From: an uncultured bacterium | Lineage (GTDB): Bacteria > Muiribacteriota > Ozemobacteria > Ozemobacterales > Ozemobacteraceae | Assembly (NCBI GenBank): GCA_946407375.1 | Contig: CAMJNS010000008.1 | Span: forward strand, 1 to 47,257 | Reading direction: 5' to 3' | Length of the DNA stretch: 47,257 nucleotides | Part shown: piece by piece, positions 16,772 to 25,519 of the stretch | How positions within the stretch are numbered: the stretch's first letter is position 1 | Layout: the number at the start of each line of letters is the position of its first letter | Made by a program: the position numbers and the translations under genes | The notes under the pieces: model-generated | What the model was told of the DNA's origin: nothing | What the model saw: only the letters and a program-made list of their open reading frames with translations | Database searches by the model: none

Positions 16772-18013
16772 ATGAATAGAAGAGAATTTTTGAAAGCAAC
16801 TTTGACTGTTGCGGCTTTAAGTCCTTTTTCCAAGCTTTATGCCAAAGAAACTCCAGATGGCAATAAAACTTCAGATGTAATCAAAGGCGAACCTATTACT
16901 CGAAGAAATTATAAGAATACTGGTTTAACTGTTCCTTTATTGGGTTTTGGTATGATGAGATTGCCCAGAACTGAAGATGGAACCGGCATAGACTATAATA
17001 CTGCAGAAAAAATGGTTGCTCGTGCTATGGAAGCAGGCTTGAACTATTTTGATACTGCTTATATGTATCATGGCGGAAAAAGTCAGGTATTTGTCGGCGA
17101 TGTGCTTTCCAAATATCCAAGAGATAGTTTCTATCTCGCTAACAAAATGCCACCGAATTCTGCGACTACTATAGAAAACGTTGAAAAAATCTTCAAAGAA
17201 CAGCTTGAAGTCTGCAAAACTCCATATTTTGATTTCTATTTGATTCATGCTTTAAATGATAGTCTTTGGGAAAAACATAAGAGTATCGGTACATATGAAT
17301 TTTTGAAGAAAATGCAAAAGGAAGGGAAGATTCGCAAACTTGGTTTCTCTTTCCACGATACTCCAGAAGTTCTACAGAAGATAGTTAACGATAAAGAATG
17401 GGAATTTGCCCAGATTCAGTTGAATTACTTGGATTGGGAACTTTATAAATCTAAAGAACAGTATGAAATTCTGGAAAAAGCTGGTATTCCAGCTATAATT
17501 ATGGAACCTCTTCGCGGTGGAGCTTTATCTACACTTAATCCAACAGCCTGTGAAATTTTGAAGAATGCCAACCCCAATGCTAGTGTTTCTTCTTGGGCTT
17601 TAAGATATGTTGGTTCTTTGCCTAATGTTCTAATTCTTCTTTCTGGAATGACTTTGCCAGAACATCTTGAAGACAATATCAAGACTTTTACTCCTTTTGT
17701 ACCCTTAAGCGATAAAGAAAGAGAAACTTTGAATCTTGCTCTTGCAGCTTATAGACAAAGTTTAGCTATACCATGTACTGCTTGCCGTTATTGTATGCCC
17801 TGTCCATTTGGTGTGGATATTCCAACAATGTTTGGAAACTATAATCAGTTTAAAATTCAAAATAACAAACATCAGTTCAAGAGAAACTATACTCAAATGG
17901 CAAAATCTAATGCAGATGTATGTGTGGCTTGTGGAGCTTGTAAACCTAAATGCCCACAGAAATTAGATATTCCAGAATTGCTTAAAAAAGTAGCAGCAGA
18001 AGCAAAGAGTTAA
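16772..18013 (+). CDS. Tat-exported aldo/keto reductase with two 4Fe-4S motifs
   Basis: A 413-residue oxidoreductase. The start is a twin-arginine signal (NRREFLKATLTVAAL), implying folded, cofactor-loaded export. The aldo/keto reductase barrel spans about 45-320 (GFGMMRLPR, then the catalytic Asp and Tyr in YFDTAYMYHGGKS, Lys in LANKMPP, His in LIHALND). The C-terminus carries two ferredoxin-like clusters, CTACRYCMPCPFGVDIP (about 331) and CVACGACKPKCP (about 390). Such Fe-S aldo/keto reductases are common in anaerobes, and the substrates are mostly unknown. Monocistronic by spacing, with its own extended -10 promoter. Confidence 0.93.
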   Translation: MNRREFLKATLTVAALSPFSKLYAKETPDGNKTSDVIKGEPITRRNYKNTGLTVPLLGFGMMRLPRTEDGTGIDYNTAEKMVARAMEAGLNYFDTAYMYHGGKSQVFVGDVLSKYPRDSFYLANKMPPNSATTIENVEKIFKEQLEVCKTPYFDFYLIHALNDSLWEKHKSIGTYEFLKKMQKEGKIRKLGFSFHDTPEVLQKIVNDKEWEFAQIQLNYLDWELYKSKEQYEILEKAGIPAIIMEPLRGGALSTLNPTACEILKNANPNASVSSWALRYVGSLPNVLILLSGMTLPEHLEDNIKTFTPFVPLSDKERETLNLALAAYRQSLAIPCTACRYCMPCPFGVDIPTMFGNYNQFKIQNNKHQFKRNYTQMAKSNADVCVACGACKPKCPQKLDIPELLKKVAAEAKS

Positions 18014-18023
18014 AAATATAATA

Positions 18024-18060
18024 AAAAAAATTAAATTTCTCTTGCCACAAGGCCGATAAA
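18024..18060 (+). promoter_or_regulatory. Sigma28-like promoter ahead of the 6S-like RNA
   Basis: GCCGATAA at 18053-18060 is an exact FliA/SigD -10 box. TAAA begins about 20 bases before it, giving TAAA-N16-GCCGATAA against the usual N15. It ends about 55 bases before the likely 5' end of the structured RNA. It could drive a longer precursor of that RNA, or be coincidental. Confidence 0.4.
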
Positions 18061-18112
18061 TTTGTTAGAGTTTAAGTAGAGATAGTTCTTTGAATTAAAA
18101 TTTACTAGACGA

Positions 18113-18308
18113 TTTTCCCTGCGTTGTGCGTGATGGTGCAGGTCAAATTGAGCCGACACCTGTTCCTTAAAGGGAATCAGCTTCTAGGCATTTTCCAGGG
18201 TCACTTACGGGTAGGGTTACCTGCCACGAAGTCCTGGTCGATAGCCAGACTGACAACCGTACTGTAAAGTGGGTTCAATTTCTTCCTTTACACGGCAATC
18301 GCGGGGTT
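18113..18308 (+). ncRNA. ssrS: 6S RNA (SsrS)-like structured RNA
   Basis: An approximately 195-base rod-like RNA, more GC-rich than its surroundings. Closing stem: ccctgcg (18118-18123) pairs with cgcgggg near 18300-18306, continuing through gttg / caat. A second long stem pairs aaattgagcc with gggttcaattt. An apical arm pairs ccagg with cctgg and ggc with gcc. A large internal loop separates the inner stem from the apical arm. This closing stem, central bubble and apical hairpin is the promoter-mimic design of 6S RNA, which sequesters the housekeeping RNA polymerase holoenzyme. The TTGAGCCGA word resembles the TGAGCCGA of enterobacterial 6S. The call is by folding by eye, with no covariance search. 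Ends are approximate, and a terminator follows directly. Confidence 0.72.
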
Positions 18309-18314
18309 TAAATT

Positions 18315-18356
18315 TAAAAAAGCCTGAACTTTGATTTTAAAGTTCGGGCTTTTTTC
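18315..18356 (+). terminator. Terminator of the 6S-like RNA
   Basis: The stem agcctgaact / agttcgggct (18321-18330 and 18341-18350, one T-G pair) is followed by a T-run. It starts 13 bases after the closing stem of the RNA. Confidence 0.85.
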
Positions 18357-18554
18357 ATGCTTAAAATATTTTTTTATTAACATATTTTTCTTTACAGAGA
18401 GATTGAAAAGTAATTTGGAAAAAAGTTAAATATTTAATTTTATAAAAAGCTTAGTATTAGTAAGCTCTCTGTGAGAGGCGTTGAAAAAGCTTTAAAACTC
18501 ATTAAAAATAAAAAATTTTAATATTTTTCCGCTAAGTTCGTACATAGTAAGCAC

Positions 18555-18583
18555 TTGATAAAGATTCAACTATATTATAAAAT
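18555..18583 (+). promoter_or_regulatory. Sigma70-type promoter of the secreted protein gene
   Basis: TTGATA and TAAAAT are separated by exactly 17 bases, with the start codon 35 bases further on. This is the best -35/-10 pair in the window. The rest of 18357-18617 shows no gene. Confidence 0.6.
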
Positions 18584-18617
18584 AAAAGAAAGCTTCATGT
18601 TTTAGGAGGAAAGTTTT

Positions 18618-19718
18618 ATGAGAAAAAATTTGATTGGTAAACTGATGCTATTATCTTTAATGTTTGCTGGTTTATCCACTCTTTATGCTGAAGATCTTGT
18701 ATTTGAATCCTTTGAAGAAGCTGCTAAAGCTGCTAAAGAGAGAGCAGCAGAATATGATAAGCGAATGGCTGAACATGTTTCGAAAGTTAACAATGCTTGG
18801 GAAAAACAAAATTCTGATTTGGGTGATAAAGGTAATTTAGATATAAGTAAAATTACAGAAACAAGAGAAACAGAACAGACTTCTGAAAAAGAAGAACACA
18901 CTAAATTGCAAAATTCTGTAACAGATACCATTAATGGATTAAAAGACCAAATGGTTAATACCGCCTCTGCTAATACTGTAGGTTTTGCTGGTGCAGCAGC
19001 AGCATATAGCTGGAAAGTTAAGTATGTTGAAGGTAAATATGTTCTTTCTGATACTTATGATCAAGCTTTCTTTGTAAGTGGTAATTCTGGTAATACTACT
19101 CAAACTACAACAACAGGGGATAATCCAAATAGTCCGGATAATCCAGGAAATTCAGGAGAAGGTTCATCAAATAATGATTCTAATGATGAAGAAGTTGCTT
19201 CAGTTCCAGAAAATTCTTCAGATCCAGATGATGAAAATAAAACCGCTGTTAATCCTGTTTCAGAACCAGCTCCTGCAGTTAATAATACTGAGCTGACCAA
19301 ACCTGATAGAGTCGTTGAAATTACAATACAGCATCCAACTACTTTCAAAGAAGAAAGCGTAAAAGTAACTGAAGGTAGTGATCCTGTTAAACAGACACTT
19401 CCAAATGGTTTTAGTATTCCAGAAGATACAAGAGTTAAAATATCAGCTAAAGCCAATATGGAAATTGAAAATACTTGGTTGACAATGACTATTATAGACG
19501 ACGAAGGTGAAAGCGAACCCATAGATAGCACATCTATGAAAAATTATCGACATTTATTCAGAATCCCTTCAGATGATGCTTATTCTGTTAATATCTATGT
19601 TAATGAAGCAGGTAAAGAACCAAGGAAAATTATGCAGCTTTGTTTGCCTGTTAAATCAGTAGATTTTGATTCAAGAACTATTAGTAATGGTAATGATTCA
19701 AGGAGTTCTCGTTACTAA
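18618..19718 (+). CDS. Secreted protein with helical N-terminal half, function unknown
   Basis: A 366-residue protein not recognised as a known family. AGGAGG sits eight bases before the ATG. A signal peptide covers about 1-24 (LIGKLMLLSLMFAGLSTLYA, cut before ED). Residues 25-115 are charged and helical (EEAAKAAKERAAEYDKRMAE), suggesting a coiled coil. Residues about 155-235 are a disordered Asn/Ser/Gly/Pro/Asp linker. The C-terminal 120 residues look beta-rich (VVEITIQHPTTFKEESVKV, then a final segment with AYSVNIYVNEAGKEPRKI) and may be an extracellular sandwich domain. It lies 20 bases before the YvyF-like gene and may share its transcript. Probably periplasmic or surface-located. Confidence 0.75.
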   Translation: MRKNLIGKLMLLSLMFAGLSTLYAEDLVFESFEEAAKAAKERAAEYDKRMAEHVSKVNNAWEKQNSDLGDKGNLDISKITETRETEQTSEKEEHTKLQNSVTDTINGLKDQMVNTASANTVGFAGAAAAYSWKVKYVEGKYVLSDTYDQAFFVSGNSGNTTQTTTTGDNPNSPDNPGNSGEGSSNNDSNDEEVASVPENSSDPDDENKTAVNPVSEPAPAVNNTELTKPDRVVEITIQHPTTFKEESVKVTEGSDPVKQTLPNGFSIPEDTRVKISAKANMEIENTWLTMTIIDDEGESEPIDSTSMKNYRHLFRIPSDDAYSVNIYVNEAGKEPRKIMQLCLPVKSVDFDSRTISNGNDSRSSRY

Positions 19719-19737
19719 AATTTAGGAAGGTTATTAT

Positions 19738-20109
19738 ATGGCAGAACAGCAGGAATCAAATCTTATATCATGCCGAGTTTGCGGTGTGATTATGGTTAAA
19801 ATAGCTAAAGATATTTGTCCCAAATGCTTTCAAGCAGAAGAAGAGCTTTTCTCTAAAATAAAAAATTTTTTGAGGGCTAATCCTGGGGCATCAATAACTC
19901 AAGTTGCAGAAAACTGTGAGTGTAAAGAAGAAGCTGTTCATGCTTTCATAAAGTCTGGTAGATTAGAACGTGTTGGTCTAAGAAGAATTGCTCATCAATG
20001 CGAACTTTGTAATACAACTATATATGAAGGCGTGATGTGTGCTGATTGCAAGAAAAAGCTTAAAGACCAAGTAAAACAGTTAAGGAGTATTTCACCAGGA
20101 CAAAATTAA
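19738..20109 (+). CDS. YvyF-like flagellar-operon zinc protein
   Basis: A 123-residue soluble protein. Two Cys4 zinc sites bracket a small helical domain: CRVCG.CPKC (about 12-32) and CELC.CADC (about 86-107). The centre (FLRANPGASITQVAENC, FIKSGRLERVG) looks like a winged helix. This order matches the family of YvyF-type proteins found in Firmicute flagellar operons, whose molecular role is unclear. No flagellar genes lie in this window, although sigma28-like -10 motifs do. AGGAAGG precedes the ATG. The family assignment is from layout and remembered motif order, not from a search. Confidence 0.72.
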   Translation: MAEQQESNLISCRVCGVIMVKIAKDICPKCFQAEEELFSKIKNFLRANPGASITQVAENCECKEEAVHAFIKSGRLERVGLRRIAHQCELCNTTIYEGVMCADCKKKLKDQVKQLRSISPGQN

Positions 20110-20115
20110 TAACTT

Positions 20116-20165
20116 TAAGATAGAAAGTTGCATAGAATTAAAGTCTATGCTAGACTATCTTGCTT
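20116..20165 (+). terminator. Stem-loop after the YvyF-like gene
   Basis: Nested arms aagatag / ctatctt and gcatag / ctatgc form a long imperfect hairpin starting seven bases after the stop. Only a weak T-run (gcttttg) follows, so it may be a leaky terminator or an mRNA-stabilising structure. A second small hairpin (gttctt / aagaac) lies near 20190-20207. Confidence 0.45.
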
Positions 20166-20281
20166 TTGAATATTATCTAATATAAATATTGTTCTTTATT
20201 GTAAGAACTTAAAACAATAGAGGCAATGTTTATATTAGTATTTATGATTGGTTGTTTAATGTTAGTTTTAGGAGATCGATG

Positions 20282-22396
20282 ATGCCAGAAGCCAACGGCG
20301 AGATAAGTAATGAATTTTTTAAGAAATTAAACCAGCAGATTGTTCAGAAAGACAATCTTATAAAATTATTACAATTACAAATAAGGAATTTAAAAAATCA
20401 GATAGAATCGGGTGAGGCTGATGCTGAAAAAGCTGGTGATTTGCAAATAGCCCTTGATCAGAAAAATACTGAACTTGAAAGCTTACGTGGCGAACTCGAA
20501 CAACAGAAAAAACTTTGTGAAACTATCGGTGCAGAAAAAGATGAACAAATTCGTTCTCTTAATGAAATGCTTGAAAAAAATCAAGGCATGACTGTAGCTG
20601 AATATGTTGAAGATCCTAAAATTGCAGAATTAGAAGAAAATATTCGCAAAGTTCAAAGTGACTATCAGAATACCAAACAAGAATTAGACAACCTAAAAAT
20701 AGAAAATGTAAGTGTTTCAGAAGAAAATAAACAACTTAAAAACGAGTTGGAAAGTTTTAAAAATGAATATGAGCAATCAACTCAAAAAATAAGTGAGCTA
20801 ACAGGATTATTAGAAGCTAAACAGACTGAAGTTCAGACATTATCAGATGATTTAAAAAGTAAAACTGATCAATTAAATGAAAAGACTGCAGAATTAGAAT
20901 CTGTTCCCGAACAACTCAATGCTTTAAATGCAGAACAACTCCAAAAAGCTCTTAAAGAAGCTAATGACCAAAGTCAGGAACAGATTAGTCAGATAGCTTT
21001 AGAAGCCGAAGCCTACAAAAATCAAGTTACAGAACTTTCCCGTAAAGTTGAGGAATTAGAACTTGACTTAGCCAATAAAGAAAGAAGCCAGTTAAACTCC
21101 GATGAGGATTTGAAAAAATCTAATGAAGATTTGGTCACGGCAAAGAATGAAATTGCAAGATTAGCTGGAGAAAATGAAAAAATAAAAGATTTAGAACATC
21201 AAGTCAGTGTTTTACAAAATGAAAAAGAAGAATATACCGAAATAGCTATGAAATTAACTGTAGCTGAAGGTGATATTGAAAAATTAAATGAAGAATTAGA
21301 ACGTGCTCGTTCTGAACTTGTAACACAACCCAAAAAAGAGGAATATACATTACAAATTTCTCAGTTACAACAGACTGTTGTAGATAAAGATGATGAAATA
21401 GCTGTTCTTCGCAAGGCTCTAGAAGCTAGATTAGCTGAAGGAATTTCTGCTCCTAGTGATGGTGCAGAGTTTGAAGCTCTTTCTCAACAGGTTGCTGACC
21501 AGCTTTTAACTATTCAGAGTTTTGAAAAACAGTTAAAAGAAACTAAGCATCAGTTGAATGAAAAAGAAACTGAATTAAATATATTAAAGAATAAGCTGGA
21601 AGAAGAAAAAGCTATAGATAGGTCTGAAGAACCTGTGAATATTGATAATACCGATGTTATTGCCAGCTTTATTGATTTCTTTGACGGTTTAGATACTGCT
21701 CTTTCTAAAAAGCAGGATCCAGAACTTCAGGCATTACACAAAAAGCTTATGGATAGGCTTATTGTTCCTAACCAAATTAGTTATATGCCTGTTGTATCTG
21801 AAGAGTTTGATCCTAATTTGCATGTTGCAACTGATTATTTCAGAAGTGATCGATTCCCAGAAAAATGTATCGTTTTTGAAGTTGAAAAAGGATATAAAAA
21901 GGGTGATAAGGTCATTAAAAAATCTAAAGTATGGGTTGTTCAAAATCTCTTTAAATGCAGTTCTTGCGGTGCAGATCAGATAAATCCAGAAAGCCGTTAT
22001 TGTCACCGTTGTGGGGCAAAGATACTTGCTCCAAATGGTTTGCCAATAGATAGTTTACCAATTTTTGAACCTACAGCAATTACTTTCAATCGTTTCTCTG
22101 AAAGAATGCTTGAAAAAGGTAATTTGTCTAAGGCTAAAGAATATATTGAAGCAGGCTTACAGATAGATTCTAATTATGTTCCATTAATTCTCAGTATGGC
22201 AGATGTTTTGATTTCTGAATCTAAGTTCCAAGAAGCTATTGATTATTTGAAACATGCTTATGATTTGAAACCAGACGAAAGAACACAGGCTAAAATTCAA
22301 ACGATTGAAACTAAACTCAATATATTCTCACAGGCTAAAAATCTTAAACTTAGTTCTGATGAGTTTGATAAGTTACTGCATATTATACAGAAATAA
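20282..22396 (+). CDS. Large coiled-coil protein with zinc ribbon and TPR tail
   Basis: A 704-residue protein of unknown function. AGGAG lies seven bases before the ATG at 20282 (an ATG at 20279 is also possible; a frame extension to 20252 is not supported). Residues about 10-455 are almost continuous coiled coil rich in Gln/Glu/Lys/Leu. Then comes a short globular region (about 460-555) beginning IASFIDFFDGLDTALSKK, and a Cys4 zinc ribbon CSSCGADQINPESRYCHRCG (about 559-580). The C-terminus holds two TPR-like repeats (LEKGNLSKAKEYIEAGLQID, FQEAIDYLKHAYDLKPDE). No signal peptide or membrane span, so cytoplasmic. A scaffold or tether is plausible. The similar zinc ribbon on the cyclase at 27595 hints at a house style of ribbon-tagged proteins. 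Confidence 0.85.
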   Translation: MPEANGEISNEFFKKLNQQIVQKDNLIKLLQLQIRNLKNQIESGEADAEKAGDLQIALDQKNTELESLRGELEQQKKLCETIGAEKDEQIRSLNEMLEKNQGMTVAEYVEDPKIAELEENIRKVQSDYQNTKQELDNLKIENVSVSEENKQLKNELESFKNEYEQSTQKISELTGLLEAKQTEVQTLSDDLKSKTDQLNEKTAELESVPEQLNALNAEQLQKALKEANDQSQEQISQIALEAEAYKNQVTELSRKVEELELDLANKERSQLNSDEDLKKSNEDLVTAKNEIARLAGENEKIKDLEHQVSVLQNEKEEYTEIAMKLTVAEGDIEKLNEELERARSELVTQPKKEEYTLQISQLQQTVVDKDDEIAVLRKALEARLAEGISAPSDGAEFEALSQQVADQLLTIQSFEKQLKETKHQLNEKETELNILKNKLEEEKAIDRSEEPVNIDNTDVIASFIDFFDGLDTALSKKQDPELQALHKKLMDRLIVPNQISYMPVVSEEFDPNLHVATDYFRSDRFPEKCIVFEVEKGYKKGDKVIKKSKVWVVQNLFKCSSCGADQINPESRYCHRCGAKILAPNGLPIDSLPIFEPTAITFNRFSERMLEKGNLSKAKEYIEAGLQIDSNYVPLILSMADVLISESKFQEAIDYLKHAYDLKPDERTQAKIQTIETKLNIFSQAKNLKLSSDEFDKLLHIIQK

Positions 22397-22425
22397 TTCA
22401 CACAAAAAAATGAAGGTTTTTACTT

Positions 22426-25092
22426 ATGTCAGACAATGAACAGAAACTATTACCTAAAGCTTATGAACCAAATGAAGTAGAAAATTCTATATACTCAAAA
22501 TGGGTTGAAAAAGGCTGTTTTCATGCCCATGAAGATTCTAAAAAAGAAAAATACTCTATTGTAATCCCTCCGCCTAATGTTACTGGTATGCTTACTATGG
22601 GGCATATTCTCAATAACACGTTGCAAGATATTTTAATCCGCTATCATCGTATGCTTGGTTTTGAAGCAATGTGGCTTCCAGGCACAGACCACGCCGGTAT
22701 TGCAACTCAGAATGTTGTTGAAAAGGCTCTTGCAAAAGAAAAACTTACAAGACACGATTTAGGTCGTGAAAAATTTGTTAATAGAGTTTGGGAATGGAAA
22801 GAAAAATACGGTGGTATCATATTAAAACAGCTTCGTAAGCTTGGCTGTTCCTGTGACTGGCAAAGAGAACGCTTTACCATGGATGAAGGTCTTAGTAAGG
22901 CTGTTCAGAACACTTTTATAAAACTATATAATGATGGTTTAATATATAAAGGTAAATACATTATTAACTGGTGTCCACGTTGTAGAACAGCTCTTTCTGA
23001 TGAAGAAAAAATACCAGAAGATACAAACGGCCATCTCTGGTATATGCATTATCCCTGCAAAGATGGTAATGGAGCTATTCAAATAGCTACTACCAGACCT
23101 GAAACACTTTTGGGTGATACTGCAGTAGCTGTTAATCCATCAGATGAACGTTTCAAGGATATGATTGGCAAAACAGTTGTAGTTCCTTTCGTTAACCGCG
23201 AAATCCCTGTTATTGCTGATGATTATGTTGATAAAGCTTTTGGTACTGGTGCAGTTAAGATTACACCAGCTCATGACCCTAATGACTTTGAAGTTGGTCG
23301 CAGACATAATCTTGCTCAGATTATCGTTATGGACGAAACTGGCGTTATGAATGAAAATGCTGCTGAATTCAAGGGCATGGATAGGTTTGAATGCAGAGAA
23401 GCTATTGTTAAACGCCTTGAAGAAATGGGGCTTCTTGACAAGATTGAAGACCACCAGTTAGCTGTTGGTCACTGTGAACGCTGTAAAACAGTCATCGAAC
23501 CCTATCTTTCTGACCAGTGGTTCGTAAAAATGAAACCTCTTGCAGTAAAAGCAATAAAAGCTTATAAAAACGGCACTTTACGTTTTACACCTGCTAGATG
23601 GGGCAGTGTATACCTGCATTGGATGGAAAACATTCGTGACTGGTGTATCAGCCGTCAGCTTTGGTGGGGGCATAGAATACCTGCTTATACTTGCAGTAAA
23701 TGCGGTAATGTAATGGTTGCAGGCGAACAACCGGCAAAATGTTCTAAATGTGGTGCTACTGAAGGAATCAACCAGGATTCAGATGTTCTTGATACTTGGT
23801 TCTCTTCATGGTTGTGGCCTTTCTCTACTATGGGTTGGCCTGAAGAAACTGAAACCTTAAAGAAGTTCTATCCAACTGATACTCTTGTAACTGGTCCAGA
23901 TATTATTTTCTTCTGGGTTGCAAGAATGGTTATGTCTGGTTATTACTTCCTTGATAAATGTCCTTTCCACGATGTTTATTTTACTAGCATTGTTAGAGAT
24001 ATGAAGGGACGCAAGATGAGCAAATCTCTTGGTAATAGTCCCGATCCGTTAGATATTATAGCTAAATACGGTGCTGATGCTCTTAGATATACTATTGTGT
24101 CTTTAGCTCCTGTAGGTCAAGATATTCGTTTTGCTGAAAACAAAGTTGAAATAGGCAGAAATTTTGCTAACAAACTTTGGAATGCTTCAAGATTTGTTCT
24201 GATGAATCTAGAAGGTGCTAACGTAAGTATTAAAAACAAACTTCCTGATTCTAGCAAACTTAGCGAAGTAGACAGATGGATAATTTCAAGAATGAACTAC
24301 ACTGTAGATCAGGTTAGAAGTTTGCTTGTAGAAGGTAACTTCAGATTTAACGATGCTTTGAAAGCCGTTTATGAATTTATTTGGAACGATTTCTGTGACT
24401 GGTATATAGAAATGAGCAAATCTGTATTATTTGGACAAGATGCAGAAAGAAAAGCTAATGTTCAGCAGGTTTTACTTAGTTGTCTCGATACTGCTCTGAG
24501 AGTTTTGCATCCATTTATGCCCTTTGTTACAGAAGAAATATGGCAGAAGTTGCCTGGTAGTGAAGGTTTCTTAATGCAGGCTTCTTTCCCGACAGCTGAT
24601 AAGAATTTAATTGACGCTTCTCTTGAAGCAGAAATCAGTGAATTGATGGAAGCTGTCAGAGTTATCAGAAATATGAGAGCCTCTGCGAATATTTCTCCAG
24701 CTAAAAAGCTGACTGTAAGAGTTGTCGATAATGGTAAACTTGGCAGTGCTTACACAAAACAGGTTCAGATGATTTCTGCCTTAGCAGGTGTAGAAAAGTT
24801 TGAGATTGTTGATAAAAAGCCAGTAGGGCATTTGGTTGGACTAGCTGGTTCTACAGAAATCTGTATTGATCTTGCAGGTGTTATAGATATTGCTGTTGAA
24901 CTTGCAAGAGTTACAAAAGAAATCGAAAATACAGAAAAGAATAGAGCTAAGATTGCATTCAAGCTTGATAATGAAAACTTTGTTAATAAGGCTCCTGCTG
25001 AAGTTGTAGAAAGAATTAGAACAGATGTTGCTGGTTATGATCAGCAATTAATCAAACTAAAAGAATATAAAAAAGAACTCGAAAGTATTTAA
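22426..25092 (+). CDS. valS: Valyl-tRNA synthetase
   Basis: An 888-residue class I synthetase charging tRNA-Val in the cytoplasm. The HIGH-type motif is in PPPNVTGMLTMGHILNN (about 46-62). The editing domain follows around TTRPETLLGDTAVAVNP (about 224). A CxxC zinc knuckle pair interrupts the second half (CSKCG.CSKCG). The KMSKS loop is GRKMSKSLGNS (about 527). The anticodon-binding domain and a C-terminal coiled-coil arm (about 815-885) complete it. Length is typical and nothing is missing. GAAGG is somewhat distant (12 bases) from the ATG. A clear terminator follows the stop. Confidence 0.98.
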   Translation: MSDNEQKLLPKAYEPNEVENSIYSKWVEKGCFHAHEDSKKEKYSIVIPPPNVTGMLTMGHILNNTLQDILIRYHRMLGFEAMWLPGTDHAGIATQNVVEKALAKEKLTRHDLGREKFVNRVWEWKEKYGGIILKQLRKLGCSCDWQRERFTMDEGLSKAVQNTFIKLYNDGLIYKGKYIINWCPRCRTALSDEEKIPEDTNGHLWYMHYPCKDGNGAIQIATTRPETLLGDTAVAVNPSDERFKDMIGKTVVVPFVNREIPVIADDYVDKAFGTGAVKITPAHDPNDFEVGRRHNLAQIIVMDETGVMNENAAEFKGMDRFECREAIVKRLEEMGLLDKIEDHQLAVGHCERCKTVIEPYLSDQWFVKMKPLAVKAIKAYKNGTLRFTPARWGSVYLHWMENIRDWCISRQLWWGHRIPAYTCSKCGNVMVAGEQPAKCSKCGATEGINQDSDVLDTWFSSWLWPFSTMGWPEETETLKKFYPTDTLVTGPDIIFFWVARMVMSGYYFLDKCPFHDVYFTSIVRDMKGRKMSKSLGNSPDPLDIIAKYGADALRYTIVSLAPVGQDIRFAENKVEIGRNFANKLWNASRFVLMNLEGANVSIKNKLPDSSKLSEVDRWIISRMNYTVDQVRSLLVEGNFRFNDALKAVYEFIWNDFCDWYIEMSKSVLFGQDAERKANVQQVLLSCLDTALRVLHPFMPFVTEEIWQKLPGSEGFLMQASFPTADKNLIDASLEAEISELMEAVRVIRNMRASANISPAKKLTVRVVDNGKLGSAYTKQVQMISALAGVEKFEIVDKKPVGHLVGLAGSTEICIDLAGVIDIAVELARVTKEIENTEKNRAKIAFKLDNENFVNKAPAEVVERIRTDVAGYDQQLIKLKEYKKELESI

Positions 25093-25096
25093 GTAA

Positions 25097-25128
25097 AAAT
25101 AGCCTGACAAATAATTGTCAGGCTATTT
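25097..25128 (+). terminator. Terminator after valS
   Basis: A perfect 14-base stem (aaatagcctgacaa / ttgtcaggctattt) has a four-base loop and sits five bases past the valS stop. The next gene starts 16 bases beyond it, so that gene may depend on read-through or on a promoter inside this region. Confidence 0.85.
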
Positions 25129-25144
25129 AATACTATTTAAAAGA

Positions 25145-25498
25145 ATGGAAAAAGGATTCTATTTATCTTTACAGGATGTGGGTGAACTGATTTATCGGGC
25201 CACTCAGCGATATTTATTCCGTAAAAATGAAGATTTGGGAATGGATGTTACCATTCAAATTGGTGCATTGCAGGAAACTATGATATTGCGCCTTCTAGAT
25301 GGGTCGCACGTGTTGGTAAAAGTTTTTCCTCATAAAAATTTTTCTCAGGAATTGGTTTATAGAATTGAAGTCTATAAAACAAGAGAAGGGGAAATGAGAG
25401 GAACTAAAATAGCTTTCTTAGAAGCTTCTAGACAGGATTCTGCTGTTGTTGAAATACAGCGTTTTGTTCAGAGCTTTTTATCACAAATGGGATTTTAA
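25145..25498 (+). CDS. Small conserved-looking protein, function unknown
   Basis: A 117-residue protein I do not recognise. The start at 25145 is preferred because an upstream frame extension to 25115 would run through the valS terminator. The ribosome site is weak (aaaaga). No signal peptide or membrane segment. The sequence mixes helix and strand evenly (MEKGFYLSLQDVGELIYRAT, LRLLDGSHVLVKVFPHKN, and a C-terminal helix VEIQRFVQSFLSQMGF), as expected of a compact alpha/beta domain. The following TPR-membrane gene starts 21 bases after it, so they may be co-transcribed. Confidence 0.7.
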   Translation: MEKGFYLSLQDVGELIYRATQRYLFRKNEDLGMDVTIQIGALQETMILRLLDGSHVLVKVFPHKNFSQELVYRIEVYKTREGEMRGTKIAFLEASRQDSAVVEIQRFVQSFLSQMGF

Positions 25499-25519
25499 TT
25501 CTTTCAGAAAGGGATCTTG

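Noticed and set aside
18113..18308. Cobalamin or other riboswitch
   Set aside because: The structured RNA has its own terminator and no coding gene within 260 bases in frame for control. I see no B12 box or paired core, and the rod shape fits 6S better.
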